From: Paraphoma chrysanthemicola
Taxonomy: Eukaryota > Ascomycota > Dothideomycetes > Pleosporales > Phaeosphaeriaceae
Length of the DNA: 64,000 nucleotides
Direction: 5' to 3'
NCBI GenBank assembly: GCA_020744225.1
Contig: JAGMWG010000003.1
Span: 1,550,001 to 1,614,000 of the forward strand
The position numbers and the translations under genes were made by a program. The notes beneath the pieces are model-generated. The model was given only the letters and a program-made list of their open reading frames with translations, ran no database searches and was not told where the DNA came from. Shown here one piece after another: positions 23,041 through 34,790 of this stretch (the first letter of the stretch is position 1; each line of letters opens with the position of its first letter).

Positions 23041-25554
23041 CTAAGCCATCGATTGACCTGTCCGATTGGCGACATTCTCCATGTGTTTGCGGTTCTTGAG
23101 ATGCAACTCAAAGTTGCTGACTGTGTGCTCAGGACCGGCGTTGTACAGCTTGCCAGGGCAGTCCATGCACCTTATTCTAGGCAGGAAGTACGGCTTGTGA
23201 TTCGCTGGCAGTGGGGCGCTCGTGTCCAGATTGTCCAGCTTCACTGCTTTGGATTCGATCTTCTTGGTCTCGGGGTGCTCATAAGCCTCGTTCATGACGA
23301 CGTAGCGCATGGCCGACTCGAACATCTCGCCCGGATTCCTGTCTCGCAGTTCCTGAAGAGCCTGTTGAAGCCACTGTGGGGGAGGAGGCTGTGTGATGTT
23401 AGATACATTTATATACTAGGGTCGCTCGGGAGGGAGTCTCACGTTTTGAGAATGGGCAGGCGCCGGCCACGGCGCATCGAGAGAGCCATCAGACTTGTAC
23501 TGCCATTGCTTCTGTGATTGCGAAGCTGGAGTGGGTGTTGCTGGAGGGCGAGGGGAGGCTTCCACAGACGCAGGAGCATTTGGTGTGGAGCGAGATGGCA
23601 TTGCTGGTGAGGGCGGGGGTGGCATGGAGTTTGCGACCGGTGTGCTCTTGGAAGGCGTTTGGATGGGTGCCTTCATAGGTGTGGATGCAGGCTTTGCAAA
23701 CGCCCGAGGATTTCGTTGAAATTCTCGCAACTTCGCGGCTGAGATTCGTAGTTTGACAATCATGGTCGTCGGCTCGGGGACGCTTTCTTCACGAGCCTCG
23801 TATCTCAGTGCTCTTGACGTTCTAGGCTCGTGTAGACTTTGGAGTGTCGCTATTTCTGGCGTTGCTGACCGGCCAATGGCAGACCTCATGGCTGCTTGCG
23901 CAGCAGTGGCGGCACCGCGCATGCCTCTTGTTCGTGCGGTGCCCCCAGTCATCTGTGCTGGTGCGGGCGACTCTAATACGGAGTCGTCGCTATCAGACTC
24001 GTCTGAGCTGCCTTCAGCACCACGTCCGCGGCGTCCCTCGCGTACTTTCCGAGTCGCTTTGAAGAGATGGCTATCTTCAAGCGACTCTGCAGCTCCAGGC
24101 AGAACTGATGACACCACCAAGGTTCGCACAGTCCGCTGGCGGTCCTTGAGATCTGGCAGCGCGGGTCCACCACGTCGGTTCACGGACCGCTTCTGACGCC
24201 GCTGTTCGCGCATGATCGAGAGCTCGGCTCGTTCCAATTCAGCGTGATTGAGCTCGTATAGATATGGCTGGAAGTCCTTCGTTGACTGCATAGGCCGGAA
24301 CACAGATGGCAAGGGAGACGCAAGGAAGTTGTCCTGGATATCAGTGTCCTCAACCGGTCGTCCGTCAAAAGGATGGCCAGTAATGTACAAGCTCTTTGTG
24401 AACATCTGGCACTGCTCCCGTATCGAATGCGCGATCGCAGTTGTAAATTCTCCAGATAGGGATAGGTCGGCTGCCATCTGGCGCGCAAACTCCTCCGCGG
24501 CGTTCAGCGGGTTGTTGATCTCCCATTCGAACTGGTCTACAAGTGTGTGCTGGCCGATGGTAATGTTTAATTTAATCAGTATCCGCATCTCGTCGTTCTT
24601 GTATGCGCCGTAGGGTTGGTTGACGTCAAGCGGTTCGTCGTCGAAGAATGCGTGAGGGTAGTAATCTTGTATCTGCTCGTGAATCTCGCGATCGACCTGT
24701 AGTATGACGTTCTGGCGTAACTCTGGCGGTATCTGAAAGTCCTCGACAAGGGTCTGTGCAAACAATATGGGTTCGGTAACGCGGTCGTGGAGATTCCAGG
24801 TAAACGTGTCCCGGAGCTTCAATCTGTCCAATTCTATATCCAAGCGCACCGGAACGAGCTCTTCCACTTGTTCGGCCTGCTGCGATCCCTTTTCCCGCCC
24901 GACCTTCAACTGGGCAGCGTGGCGGCGACCGGCGCGCTTTGCGTGTTGCGGGTATACAAGTCGCGGTGCTTGGGGATGTCGCGGGTCTACTGGAACGTTT
25001 GTCTCGCCATTGCCGTATCCTGCATATCCATATCCAAAAATGGCTCCAGGGTCCTGTCGCCGTACGGGGTAAACTTCGTCGCGATAGAAATGGCGCAAGT
25101 CGTTCAATTCGCCAATCACCTTCTCGGAATGCTTGTTGCGCTCGTACTTGTTCACGCTATCCAACAGGTCGCGCGCGATGTATCGGTTGAGGAGGTTGCT
25201 TTGCGACGTCTTGGCGTCATCGCCATTCTCGCGCGTGGGAGTATGTGACTTGCGCGTCCCAGAACGCGATCGCTTTCTGCTCGGCGACGCGCCGTTGATG
25301 GCTTCCACTGGGGCTGCCGAGGCCATGTCGCGCTGTGCTTCGGGCACGCTCACACCCGAGGCTGCCAGGACTGCCTTGGCTTTCTGTTTTCCGTCAAGAA
25401 TCGCGTTGCTCTCGTGCGACGCGCTTTCCAGGCCATTGACGATGGTTGGGGCATTGGGTGGTTGGACAGCACCTTCCCCGTTGATGCCGTTCAGGGACGC
25501 GCCGTGGGGGTGGGAGTCGGGCGCCTGGAAGCTGTGTGTTGGTGGCGAGGTCAT
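23041..25554 (-). CDS. SNF5: SNF5/SMARCB1-type chromatin remodelling subunit
   Basis: Core subunit of an SWI/SNF-class ATP-dependent remodeller in the nucleus. Two exons: 25554 to 23443, an approximately 50-nt intron, and about 23395 to 23041, about 830 residues. After a poorly conserved N-terminus come NLLNRYIARDLLDSVNKYE and the two SNF5 repeats (residues about 230-430): LVPVRLDIELDRLKLRDTFTW..., and the second repeat IRILIKLNITIGQHTLVDQFEWEINNP. A basic/serine-rich linker and a P/S/T-rich stretch follow. The second exon adds WLQQALQELRDRNPGEMFESAMRYV and a C-terminal GATA-like zinc motif (CMDC..., ending NFELHLKNRKH) seen in filamentous-fungal SNF5. Could be the RSC paralogue Sfh1, but the long extensions favour SNF5. 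Confidence 0.9.
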
Positions 25555-26682
25555 GGCGGTGAGAGAGAAACTGCGCGCAGCAGGAGCGGCCCGCTAGAGA
25601 CGTGCTCTGATCAGGGCCGAGGCATGGGAGTTCGCGATGGTCGCTGCTCGTGTCTTAGCAGGCGTCGCAAGCGGTCGGGCGCGACGGAACGAGAAGGGGG
25701 CAGGTGAGCGACGGCGAAAGCAGCGCCATCACCTCAGCAGTCGGCCAGCATCGCGACAACAGCAAAGCGAAGCAGACTGGAGATGGAAAAAACACATACC
25801 GATGGAACCATGCAATTTGCGCGTCGTCACAGGACTGGGCTGGGCCTCCTGTTTGGCTGGAGGCAGGAACTGCCGATCGGGAACGGAAGTCGCAGACGAC
25901 CAAAGCGCGCAGCAGGCGGCCGGCAAGGCTTCGACAGGCGAGATATTGGCACTCCCGAATCGGCGAAACACTTACACGGTACCTTAGTGAGGGGTCGGGC
26001 GCTGTGGATAAGCTCGGAATGATGCGTTGTGTTGTGTGTCAGGCAAGTCCTTTCAGGATCTGGCGCCCTCGCCCGCTCCAAGCGCCCAGCCTGAACACCG
26101 CGAACTGCGGGCCGTGGGAGCAGCGCGACACGCCCGGGACGCTATCTGGGCTTCTATTTGGAGTTCTACGGCTTCCATGAGCCTGCTAGCATTATTTTAC
26201 CCACTGCCTTCCTGCTTGTGCCTGCCTTTCCCACGGCTCGCACCACGTGACGCCAAGGCCAATGTGCCCTTCCAGGATGACGCTGAATGGACACCAGGTC
26301 CGGCAAGAATGCTAGCGTCTCGTGTCACTTTGTTCGACATGCAGGCTTGCAGCTGTAGCCGCTCAGGTGGTTCAGAATTAAAGGTTGAATTGTAGTATGG
26401 GCCCTTCCAAGAATATGAAGAAGGTAGCCCAGTATCATGGAACCGACCCAGGCCCAGATGGCCCAACGCCATGTACCCCTCCAGACCTTTTGCTCGCTGT
26501 GAACGGGGAAAGTAAGGCTAGTAGCAATGTAGAGTAAATCGGCCCCCCGCTCTGTTGTTGTTTCTGATGTCGTTGCGCATGGCTGTGCCGTGCATGGAGC
26601 GTCCTACTAAAGGTGCTGGCTAGTGCGGCAGAGTTGGATTTTGATAGCATTGAGGTCACATCCCAAACGACGATAAGCTCCC
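25555..26682. other. Intergenic, 1.1 kb, no gene seen
   Basis: SNF5 upstream region and VPS74 3' region. GC-rich near SNF5 (25555-26150). ORFs on both strands overlap and have no recognisable content. Confidence 0.45.
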
Positions 26683-27890
26683 CTAGAGCAACGAGTCCAG
26701 CCTTGTGAACACACTCAAGCACGCAGCGACCACCTGGGTTGATGTTAGTATCAATTTGCAAGCGCATTTCGGCAACGTACCTCGAGCTGCAGCTCCTTGT
26801 CCTTGGACCCATTGACCTCGTCCGTAATGACCTGCGACAGGTTGGCACCGACACCCTGCGACCCGCCGGATCTCCTCGCGAATGGCCACTGTGAGTATTC
26901 TGCCAGCAGTTCGTCTACCTGAGCAAACGCTCGCTCCCGCGCCTCATGTCCAAGTGTCGTCAGAGCATTCTCGAGCACGTTCGCTGCATACGCCGCGCAC
27001 ACCATGGTGATGGTTCGGAGTACTCGGAATTCGAGCTCTTCGGGGAGGAATTGGCTGCCAGGTAGGACGACGGTGCGGTTGGTGAGGACATTCCGTACTC
27101 GGCGTCGGATCTCTTCTTTCGCGCCTCCGTCGGCGACTGGATGTGTGGCCATGTCGAACAGCAGGAAGTTCTTCTTCTCAGTGCGCAGGATGCCCTTGTC
27201 GACGAGACCCTTGCATAGTCGTTCGCGGACTTGCTTCAGTTGATAGCCAATCTTCATGAGATTCCACGTCTCCCCTGTGTCAAGATCAGCCACCTAGTCA
27301 TTGCCTGTTGTGTTCCAAGACCTACCGCTCATGAGGTCAATCCATGAGTTGACACTCATCTTCTCACTCGACTTCATCATCTTCAAAGCCTCGTCCAGCA
27401 GCACTTCTCCTGTGAGTGTGTCGTCGATAACCTCAATGACGCGGTCTGCCAGAGGAAAGCGCCGCCGCGAGGAGTCTTTCTGCATGCTCACCCGGCCCCT
27501 GAAGGCCAGTTCTATGACGATACAGCCTCGTAGCGCGTAGGAGATGTTGTCGTTCCAGAACGAAAGGTAGCCCTAGTCTCAGTCATCAGCAGTCTGCCCT
27601 CTAATACCGTTCCATCTTGCGCCACGCACCTGCTTGTCCTTCAGGCCCATGAGAATAATCTCCTCCATGAGCGTCAGCTTTGGCTGTTTACTCCTCTCGG
27701 CGCTTTCGCTCATGTCCCGGGGGTCGAATGCGATCTTGTGCCCATTCTCGGAGTTCTCGTAGGCGGTTTCTGGGGTGCGGTCATCGTTGCGCTTCGGTGC
27801 CGGTGAGCTGACCCTGCTGCCTTCGTCCTCGCCATTGCCAGCGGCGCCACCTCCTCCTCTCCTTCGTGTGAGACCAGAGCTCGAAGCCAT
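26683..27890 (-). CDS. VPS74: Golgi phosphoprotein 3 homologue Vps74
   Basis: PtdIns4P-binding coat adaptor that keeps glycosyltransferases in the Golgi. Four exons; ATG 27890 is preferred over an in-frame ATG at 27950 because MASSSGLTRRR matches the usual basic N-terminus with the glycosyltransferase/COPI-binding arginines. GPP34 domain: LTLMEEIILMGLKDKQ / GYLSFWNDNISYALRGCIVIELAFRGRV, LMSG / ETWNLMKIGYQLKQVRERLCKGLVDKGIL (contains basic residues of the PI4P pocket), then VVLPGSQFLPEELEFRVLRTITMVCAAYAANVLENAL. The last exon supplies VVAACLSVFTRLDSLL, the hydrophobic C-terminal helix typical of the family. About 365 residues. Confidence 0.92.
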
Positions 27891-28354
27891 CGGGTGTGGT
27901 GGTGAACGGGCGGGGTGGTGTCTTGTCAAATTATTGGCGACGCTCCTCAACGAGCACAGGGATGCCGACGCTCGGGCTGCGCATGCACGGGGATTGTGAT
28001 TCGGCGATTTGTTGACGGTAAAGCAATGTCAGTGAATGCAGCGAAGTCGACGATTCAAGAATAAGGGGGATTGCAGAGTGTTAGTGCGTGTACGAGCGGG
28101 AGACGTGCTTCGTGTGACAGCTATCAGCAAAGGGATCTCGGCTATGCCAAGACTGGCCGCTTCCCGCATAAGGTGGGTATAAGCAGCAACATCAATCACA
28201 TAAATGAAGGGATTGAGAAGTGGATAGCGTATTTCTATCGAGGGTACACGGTGCCACCCCAGGCTGTTTTACATGCAGGATATTTCACAATGCCGGAAGA
28301 ACCGGACCCATCCTCCCCGTCTTGCTGTACCTCGTGCCCACCTATTGCATCCAT
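27891..28354. other. Intergenic between VPS74 and the acyl carrier protein gene
   Basis: 464 bp, VPS74 promoter and ACP 3' region. Nothing further seen. Confidence 0.5.
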
Positions 28355-29033
28355 CTAGTGCGCTACAATACAATTAGTTTTCGCTTGGGAAGCCGCTGGT
28401 TTGAAATACTTACCATCAGGCTGAGCGAGGATGTATTCAACCGCTTGCTTGACTATGTGATAATTAGTTTGCGTGAATTGTGGAGTGCCCAAAACGACAT
28501 ACCACTGTGGATTGCATCGGCCTCCTTGTCGGGGATCTCAATGCTGAACTCCTGCTCAGATGTCAAACTTTGTATAATAAAAAGACACGGTCGTGCGACT
28601 GACCTCCTCGATAGCCATGACCACCTCTACCGTATCGAGACTGTCAAGTCCGAGGTCATTGTGGAAGTGCGACTCGGCGTTGAGCTATCAGAGAATGTAA
28701 GCTCATGTAATTTTCAGAGATAGGTTGCCATGGGCGCATACCTTGGAGGCATCTTGAACCTGCGTTCTGCATTAGCCATGGCTCCATTACCACAGTCTAT
28801 ACCATTACCTTGTCGAAGTTCTTCAACAGATCCATTATCCTTCCGGTAACTTCGTCTTGCGACAGACCAGCGCTCGCGGCATAGCATCGTACGGCCTGGA
28901 AGTATGTGGAGGGAGTGATTTGCTGTGGCTGGAAGAAAGAGCTTCGCGCAACCGGGCGAGCCATTGCGGCCTGGCATCGTGGTGCAGCGCGGACGGCTGA
29001 CCTTGCGGACCTGAGCAGTGCTGTTCGGAACAT
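28355..29033 (-). CDS. Mitochondrial acyl carrier protein (complex I NDUFAB1 subunit)
   Basis: Carries 4'-phosphopantetheine for mitochondrial fatty-acid/lipoate synthesis and is a structural subunit of complex I; it also supports Fe-S cluster assembly through LYR proteins. Six exons splice into 139 residues: presequence MFRTALLRSARSAVRAAP.., then DEVTGRIMDLLKNFDK, a microexon of 18 nt (28742-28759, VQDASK), LNAESHFHNDLGLDSLDTVE with the modified serine in GLDSLD, EFSIEIPDKEADAIHSV, KQAVEYILAQPD and a last exon contributing only the end of the penultimate codon, His and stop. All joins use GT..AG and restore family sequence, so the model is secure. The gene is divergent from the NDUFS8-type gene. 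Confidence 0.93.
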
Positions 29034-29410
29034 TGTGGGGGGCTTTGGAAGGGGCTGAGGCGGAAAGGCGAGGTCGGGTCAGAGGTAGTGGTGACGCTCG
29101 ACGGTCTGTAGAACTTCAGACTAATTCTATGCAGTCACATGACCCCTCATCATTTATAGGATGCGCACCTCCACAACACCACTTCGAGCCGGGCTTTGCT
29201 GTGCAAAAGTCTTATAATCTAGTCACGGAATTGCTCTACTCAACTGAGGCTGTTTTTTTTTACTCTCACTTGGCCTCTGGCCATCATTGCCGTCATTGAA
29301 ATCTTGGCCAATCGCAGCCGATCCGTAGCTAAGCCGACCTCATCTTCGAACAACTTCACGTCGCAACAGCCAACACCACACGCCCGCCCTGCTCGCTTCC
29401 CGCGCCCACG
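29034..29410. promoter_or_regulatory. Shared promoter of two complex I genes
   Basis: 377 bp between the divergent start codons of the mitochondrial ACP and the 23-kDa complex I subunit. A CCAAT box lies at 29308-29312, on the side of the 23-kDa gene. In fungi CCAAT is bound by the HAP complex, which controls many respiratory genes; the sharing of control is inferred from position. Confidence 0.6.
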
Positions 29411-30221
29411 ATGGCCAGCACAAAGCCATTGACGATGCTAGCACGCGGCTCCTCAGCTGCGACATTGCTTAGGTCGTCCCAATTCGCGTCCGGACGCCTC
29501 CCCTCGCCCGCCACCGTCGCCTTCTTCTCTACCACTGTGCGCCGAGCCGCCACCCCGGCAGGACCGCCGCCGCCTGGCTTCCGGTTACCACCACCGAAGC
29601 GGTGGGATGAAGGAGAGGGCTCATTGGACCGCGCGGGCAAGTACTTCTTGCTCCTGGAGATGTTTCGCGGCATGTATGTGTCGCTCGAGCAGTATTTCCG
29701 GCCACCGTAAGTGCACGCCCTCGGAGAGCCCTCGAGCTCGGAATAGGCGGAGGAGCCCAATCTGACGACGCGCCAGATACACCATCTTCTACCCGTTCGA
29801 GAAGGGCCCAATTTCACCCCGCTTCCGAGGCGAACACGCTCTGCGACGGTACCCGACGGGCGAGGAGCGTTGCATTGCCTGCAAGCTCTGTGAAGCCATC
29901 TGCCCTGCCCAGGCCATCACAATCGAAGCCGAGGAGCGTATGGATGGTAGCAGGAGGACCACACGCTACGATATCGACATGACAAAGTGCATCTACTGTG
30001 GTCTCTGCCAGGAGAGCTGCCCTGTGGATGCCATTGTCGAAGGTGAGCCTACAGAATGCGCGTAACAGATACAGACTGACATGTGCCCAGGACCGAACGC
30101 AGAGTACGCAACAGAGACAAGAGAAGAGCTACTGTACAACAAGGAGAAGTTGCTGGCGAACGGCGACAAGTGGGAGCCAGAGATTGCCGCGGCTGCTCGC
30201 GCAGACGCGCCATACAGATAA
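29411..30221 (+). CDS. NADH:ubiquinone oxidoreductase 23-kDa subunit (TYKY/NDUFS8)
   Basis: Peripheral-arm complex I subunit carrying Fe-S clusters N6a and N6b on the electron path to ubiquinone. Three exons (29411-29706, 29777-30042, 30091-30221), 230 residues. The N-terminus is an S/R/A-rich mitochondrial presequence ending around the P-rich PAGPPPPGFRLPPP. Then comes the amphipathic segment with EMFRGMYVSLEQYFRPPYTIFYPFEKGP, and two complete 4Fe-4S motifs: C-I-A-C-K-L-C-E-A-I-C-P and C-I-Y-C-G-L-C-Q-E-S-C-P. The end PEIAAAARADAPYR is typical. All eight cysteine ligands are present. Confidence 0.96.
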
Positions 30222-30547
30222 GAGGACAAAAGAGGAGAAGGCCATAACCCAGACGAATCTGTATATATAGGAAGAGCGGTTACATCCAATTCAGCGACTC
30301 AAGTCTCATTTGTGCTTCAGCTCGGGACCTCACTACTTTATGCTGTGACATGATTATGTATAACGACAAGATACGTCATTAGAGGTGACGAGGAAAGGCA
30401 GCTTGAGAAGATGTCATAATATTCAAGCTGACATGCGCCGAACGCTCAGATGATGCCAGTACTAGGTGGTATCAAACGCCAAATGCTCCTCCGTATTTTT
30501 GCGCGCCGGAATAGATGCTAAGCCTCCATCGAATCCCTCATCTTGCC
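30222..30547. other. Convergent 3' intergenic region
   Basis: 326 bp between the ends of the 23-kDa complex I gene and RRP14. No gene seen. Confidence 0.5.
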
Positions 30548-32206
30548 TTATCTTGCCTTGAACGTACCCTCAAATCCAGGTCGTTTAACCTTCTTGCCGG
30601 GCTTCTTAACCTTCTTCTTGCCCTTCTGACCCTTATCTTCTCTCCGCTTCTTGAGATTCTCCTCACGCTTCTTCTGTCTCTTTTCCTTGCCGTCTTGGAC
30701 GTTTGTTAATCTTTCCTTCCATTCCTGCTTGCTCTTGGACTTTTGCTTCTCTTGACGCTTCAGTGTCTTTTTGAGGAGATTGACGTCGTCAAACACCTTT
30801 TCGCCCTGCGCACGTTTCTTTGCAGCCAGCCAAAGGTCCTTCTCTTCAATGTCCTTTCGCTTCGTCTCGTCGAGACCGTTGATGCGCGCTTGCTTCTTAG
30901 TAGCAGCATCGAGAGCTGTCTTCGCATCCGACTTGCCCTTTCGCTTCTTCGACTCTTGGAATCTCGAAAGGCTGCTCTCGAGTTGCTGTCCATCCTGCCA
31001 TGCGACTCGACCAAAGTTGAAACTACGCTCATTCTCTGGTGACCGCGGTGGGAAAATTGAAGGTGAGCCAGAACCGCCTCTTATCCGCGCCAGTTGCTCC
31101 TCTGCCTTTTGTCGTGCCTCGTCCTCCTTTAGCTCCTGTCGGCTAGCCTTCTTAGCCAACTTTCGCTCTGCTTCCTTCTTCCGCCGCGCCTCGATCAACT
31201 CTGCTCGATTCCTTGCCGGACGTCCGTCTGGGCCATCTGCTTTGCGTGATGCTCGCATCGCTTCCAGCTTTGCTGTGAGGCGCGCTTGGAAAAGCTTTCG
31301 GCTTTCCTCGTCAATCTGAAGTGGTTTCTTTTGCTTCTTCTCTGATGGTGTCTCGCCAGCTGGTGGTACTGATGAGGACGAGGAGGCGGCTGAGACGACT
31401 GATGCTGTGGAGGAATTGGAATTTGCAGCAGTGGAGGGAGCGGTGGACTGACCCTCTTCGATGAGACCGCTAACGTCGAGATCCTGGATGCCCTCTTCTG
31501 CGTTGTCGAGTTCGTCGTCATCGTCGTCGTTCTCGTCTGCCTCATCGTCTGACTCGGCGGCCTTTGTCAGGCCTTTACTGAACTCGGCACCTTGCGCCTT
31601 CTTGGTGTCTTCCTTTTGCTTCTTCTTTGCTTGCTTGTCCTTGCGCTTCTCTTTCCTCTTCTCCGATTTCGCAAGAGCCTGCTTTTCGGCCTTGGTAAGC
31701 TGCGGTGTCTCCGTGGCAACAACTTCGGCCTCTTCTTCCGGCTCGGCTGTCTTTGTTTTCTGCTTCTTTGCTTTCTTGATGCCTTCTAGCGGCTTCTCCT
31801 TTTCGATGTCCATGTCGAGGTCTGAGGACTCTGCCTCGGACACGTCGCCCTCAAGCTCACGCTTTCGCTTGCGTGCATTCTCGTCCATGACGTCTTTCGC
31901 GGACTTGTGCGAGGCGGGATCCAACTTTGCGCGCTTGGCGGCTTGTCGCTCTTCGAGGGACTGCTTCTTCGTCTTCTGCCATTGCGTCTATGATTGAGCC
32001 GTTAATCGCGGGCTAGGCACGGCAAGCTGGAGCGAGGCTTACGCTGGTGATACTCTCGTCTTTACCATAGTAGTCTTTCGCTGGGATGAGGGACATGAGC
32101 CCTTCAAACGCCCGAGCGTGGCTCTTCAATCGCTCCTGAGCTTCGAGTTAGCGGCAAGAGCGATGCGGGGCGTCGTGCGGACGCGTACCTCGAGAGTGTC
32201 GCCCAT
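30548..32206 (-). CDS. RRP14: Ribosome biogenesis protein Rrp14 / SURF6 family
   Basis: Nucleolar RNA-binding factor for both ribosomal subunits. Three exons, about 515 residues. The first exon encodes only MGDTLE; it joins ERLKSHARAFEGLMSLIPAKDYYGKDES, the conserved N-terminal block, and then TQWQKTKKQSLEERQAAKRAKLDP. After a long acidic and lysine-rich middle the SURF6 domain (last 200 residues) shows FNFGRVAWQDG, KKQARINGLDETKRKDIEEKDLWLAAKKRAQGEKVFDD, LLKKTLKRQEKQKSKSKQEWKER and the tail RRPGFEG-like KRPGFEGTFKAR. Charge composition and motif order match the family; the two short 5' exons are inferred from splice signals. Confidence 0.88.
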
Positions 32207-32765
32207 TTTGTTGCAAGCAGACCGTCTCAGTGTGTACTCTGACAAGGCAACAGCTGCAGAAAATAGAGCTGGGCGGAAGGCGCGGCGTGCAGGTGTCGTG
32301 TGCGAGATCGTGAAAATCGAGGTCGAACTCTTGGCTCACGAGAAATCTCACTTCTGCGCTAAGCACCCCAGATGCACTTAACGCCGCCTACCCACGGGCC
32401 AATCGACGCCTCCGATGCGAGCCACCGGTTCCGCTCCGTCATGCTCGTTCACCTGGTGCAGCCTCATTGATCGTGTGCATCGTGCTTGGCGGTCAGACCC
32501 GCTTACTTTGCTCCGAGCAATTATAGGACGCGGCATTGCCTGCGCTGTCCAGATAGCCAGATAGTCCCGGACAGCTGGCGGGACGACGCGTCGCGGTACA
32601 CACAGCCACACACAATCTCAGCTGCTTCGCCCCATACATGTCTGCCCTGCGAGGCGACACTATCCGGACAAACCCCATCCTTCATAGCAGCCAACGTCAT
32701 AAGCCTAAGTAGCTAGCACTCTCTCATTCTTCTGTCTTTCGCAGCCGTCGTCGCCGTTCGCTCAG
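32207..32765. other. Divergent intergenic region
   Basis: 559 bp between the start of RRP14 and the start of the conserved fungal protein at 32766. No gene or clear motif seen. Confidence 0.5.
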
Positions 32766-34462
32766 ATGTCTGCTCAGGCCATCGAAGCCAGATCGCTTTC
32801 CTCGCTCACGGCGCTCGCTTCCAATCCTCCCGCATATCCTAGAAATCCAACTCACGTGAGACATGAACCACTGGTCCTGTATATCGCGCGAGTTCCAGGC
32901 AGCAAAGGTACCGCTGTCGTCGTGGTACTGCCGAGTTCGAAACTGATCTTTCCACAGATGTGTTTCTGTCTCCCATGAAACCTAGGGACAAAGTAGTCAC
33001 TGCAGAAGACATCACAAGCTCGCTGTACTTTCTGCATGTAGAGCAGCCTGAGGACGCGAATCTAGTGGCGCCTCCTGAGTTTAGAGTACCCAACTATGCC
33101 GACCAGGACCCAGCAGCTTTCAACAGGCCGCCAGTGCCAGCGGTCCAACGCAAAGCTATACCAGGAGCTCCCACAACTCAAAATCCTCCTCCGCGAAAAG
33201 CTGTCTCTGGAACTCTTGCCCCAGTCGAGCACTTTGGGAATAGACAGAATGTAAGCGCGGGACATTACGCTCAAAGGCCTGAAATGCTCGGCCCGGACTA
33301 TGGCCTGCGCCGCTCGAACGAATCAGCACGATATCAAGGGGAGAACAATAGCCTCTCGCCGTCTCCACGCAGGTCGCCAGAGAGACCACGACCAGTCGGT
33401 ACATCTCTTACGCTCATTCGACGAGACCCTGCTTCTGGTGCTCAATGGAATGTAGCTCGAATTGAAGATCCACCTGTTGACGAGATATCTTCCTCGTCTT
33501 TCAATGATCCAACGGCTAGAAGGAGGACTGGAGCTCCTATGTATATCGAGGTGACGAATCCTGGCTATTCCAAGTTTCTACATTCGGACAATGCGGCCGG
33601 CACGTTGAGCCGATCGGCTGAACAGTCCACAGAAACTTATCAAAGCGAAGGCACACCGCAGACTGAGAGGCCAGTCCCCGACAGCGCGAATGTCTTCCGT
33701 CGGCGCTTATGGATGGAGGGCTCGCAGTACAACAATGGCGGCTTCGGGCACCGCAAGAACAGCTCATATGACTTCAATCCAGCGCGACCAAGCTCAAGAG
33801 GGAGCTACGATGCCCGGACAGACCGGGCTTCGACGGACACTAGAACCACGCAGCCTCCTTTTTTAACTCGCGACGACCAGACTTATAGTACCATCCAAGT
33901 CACTGACCGGCCCACGAGCTTCCGTGGCTATGTTTTCACAAGCCCCTGGAACGGACGTTGCGAGTTCGTAACAGGGAGCGGCGGCGGATCGTTAAAAGTA
34001 AGTCATTGCACGAATCGAGAGTCTGCTCACCTGCTGATTGCCTTCAAGTGCCGACACATCGTTCCAGGACTACAAGGTGCCCCGCCAGCAGCGATGCTCG
34101 TAAGTGAGCTTCGATTCAACCTACCAAGCAGCTCAATACCACCGACCCCCAAGGGAGAAGAGTCATCCAAGCGCTCCTCATTCTTTCATCGCGGGAGGCA
34201 CAGCCGAAACAACTCTTCGCTCTCTGTAAACCGTGATAACACTGAAGATGCCAGGAGCGCCTTGGACCGCTTAGATCTCTCATTGGGTCAAGAACTAGCA
34301 GGAGGTGGCTTTGGTGGGAAGCGAGCCAAGCTCGGCAAAATCATCGTTGAAGACGAGGGCTTGAAAATGGTGGATCTGCTGGTTGCGGCGAATCTAGCTC
34401 TGTGGTGGAGAGCTTACGAGAAGGCGCGTGCTTCCTCAAGAGGGGAGAGGGGAAGCTTCTAG
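32766..34462 (+). CDS. Conserved filamentous-fungal protein of unknown function
   Basis: No function is known to me. Three exons are proposed: 32766-32907, 32958-33997 and 34049-34462, 531 residues. The conserved parts are an N-terminal block (LVLYIARVPGSK/DVFLSPMKPRDKVVTAEDI, SSLYFLHVEQPED), a central block (LTLIRRDPASGAQWNVARIEDPPV, PMYIEVTNPGYSKF, FRRRLWMEGSQY) and a late block (RGYVFTSPWNGRCEFVTG...SLK/CRHIVPG..VSELRFNLP), separated by P/S/R-rich linkers. The second intron (51 nt, GTAAGT..CAAG) has no stop and is in frame, so an unspliced reading gives 17 extra residues. No signal peptide or membrane span. Repeated beta-like blocks suggest an oxidoreductase-unrelated structural or signalling role, but that is a guess. 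Confidence 0.75.
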
Positions 34463-34790
34463 AGAAACATGATACTTGATGGGATGTATTTGGACACCAG
34501 GCCTCGAAACATCCACGGGCGCCTATGGGAGCCCATGCTATTCAGGTGCACTCAATGAGACGCGCAAACAATATGATCAAGGTCATGGCCTATTGTCCTG
34601 CCCAAATACGATAAAGCAGTCACTCCACGGTATGTGATATTTCGATCCGTCGCGGTTCCTCCGGGCGTTTGGACCGTGACATTCACTTGCCGCACTTTTA
34701 TACCCTATAAGTGTTGGCCTCGTCGATGTAGATTCTGCTTGTCCTGGCTACTTCACCCCACGGTTGCAACACTTGACCACCAAATTGGAG
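34463..34790. other. Intergenic between two tandem unknown genes
   Basis: 328 bp, no gene seen. Confidence 0.5.
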
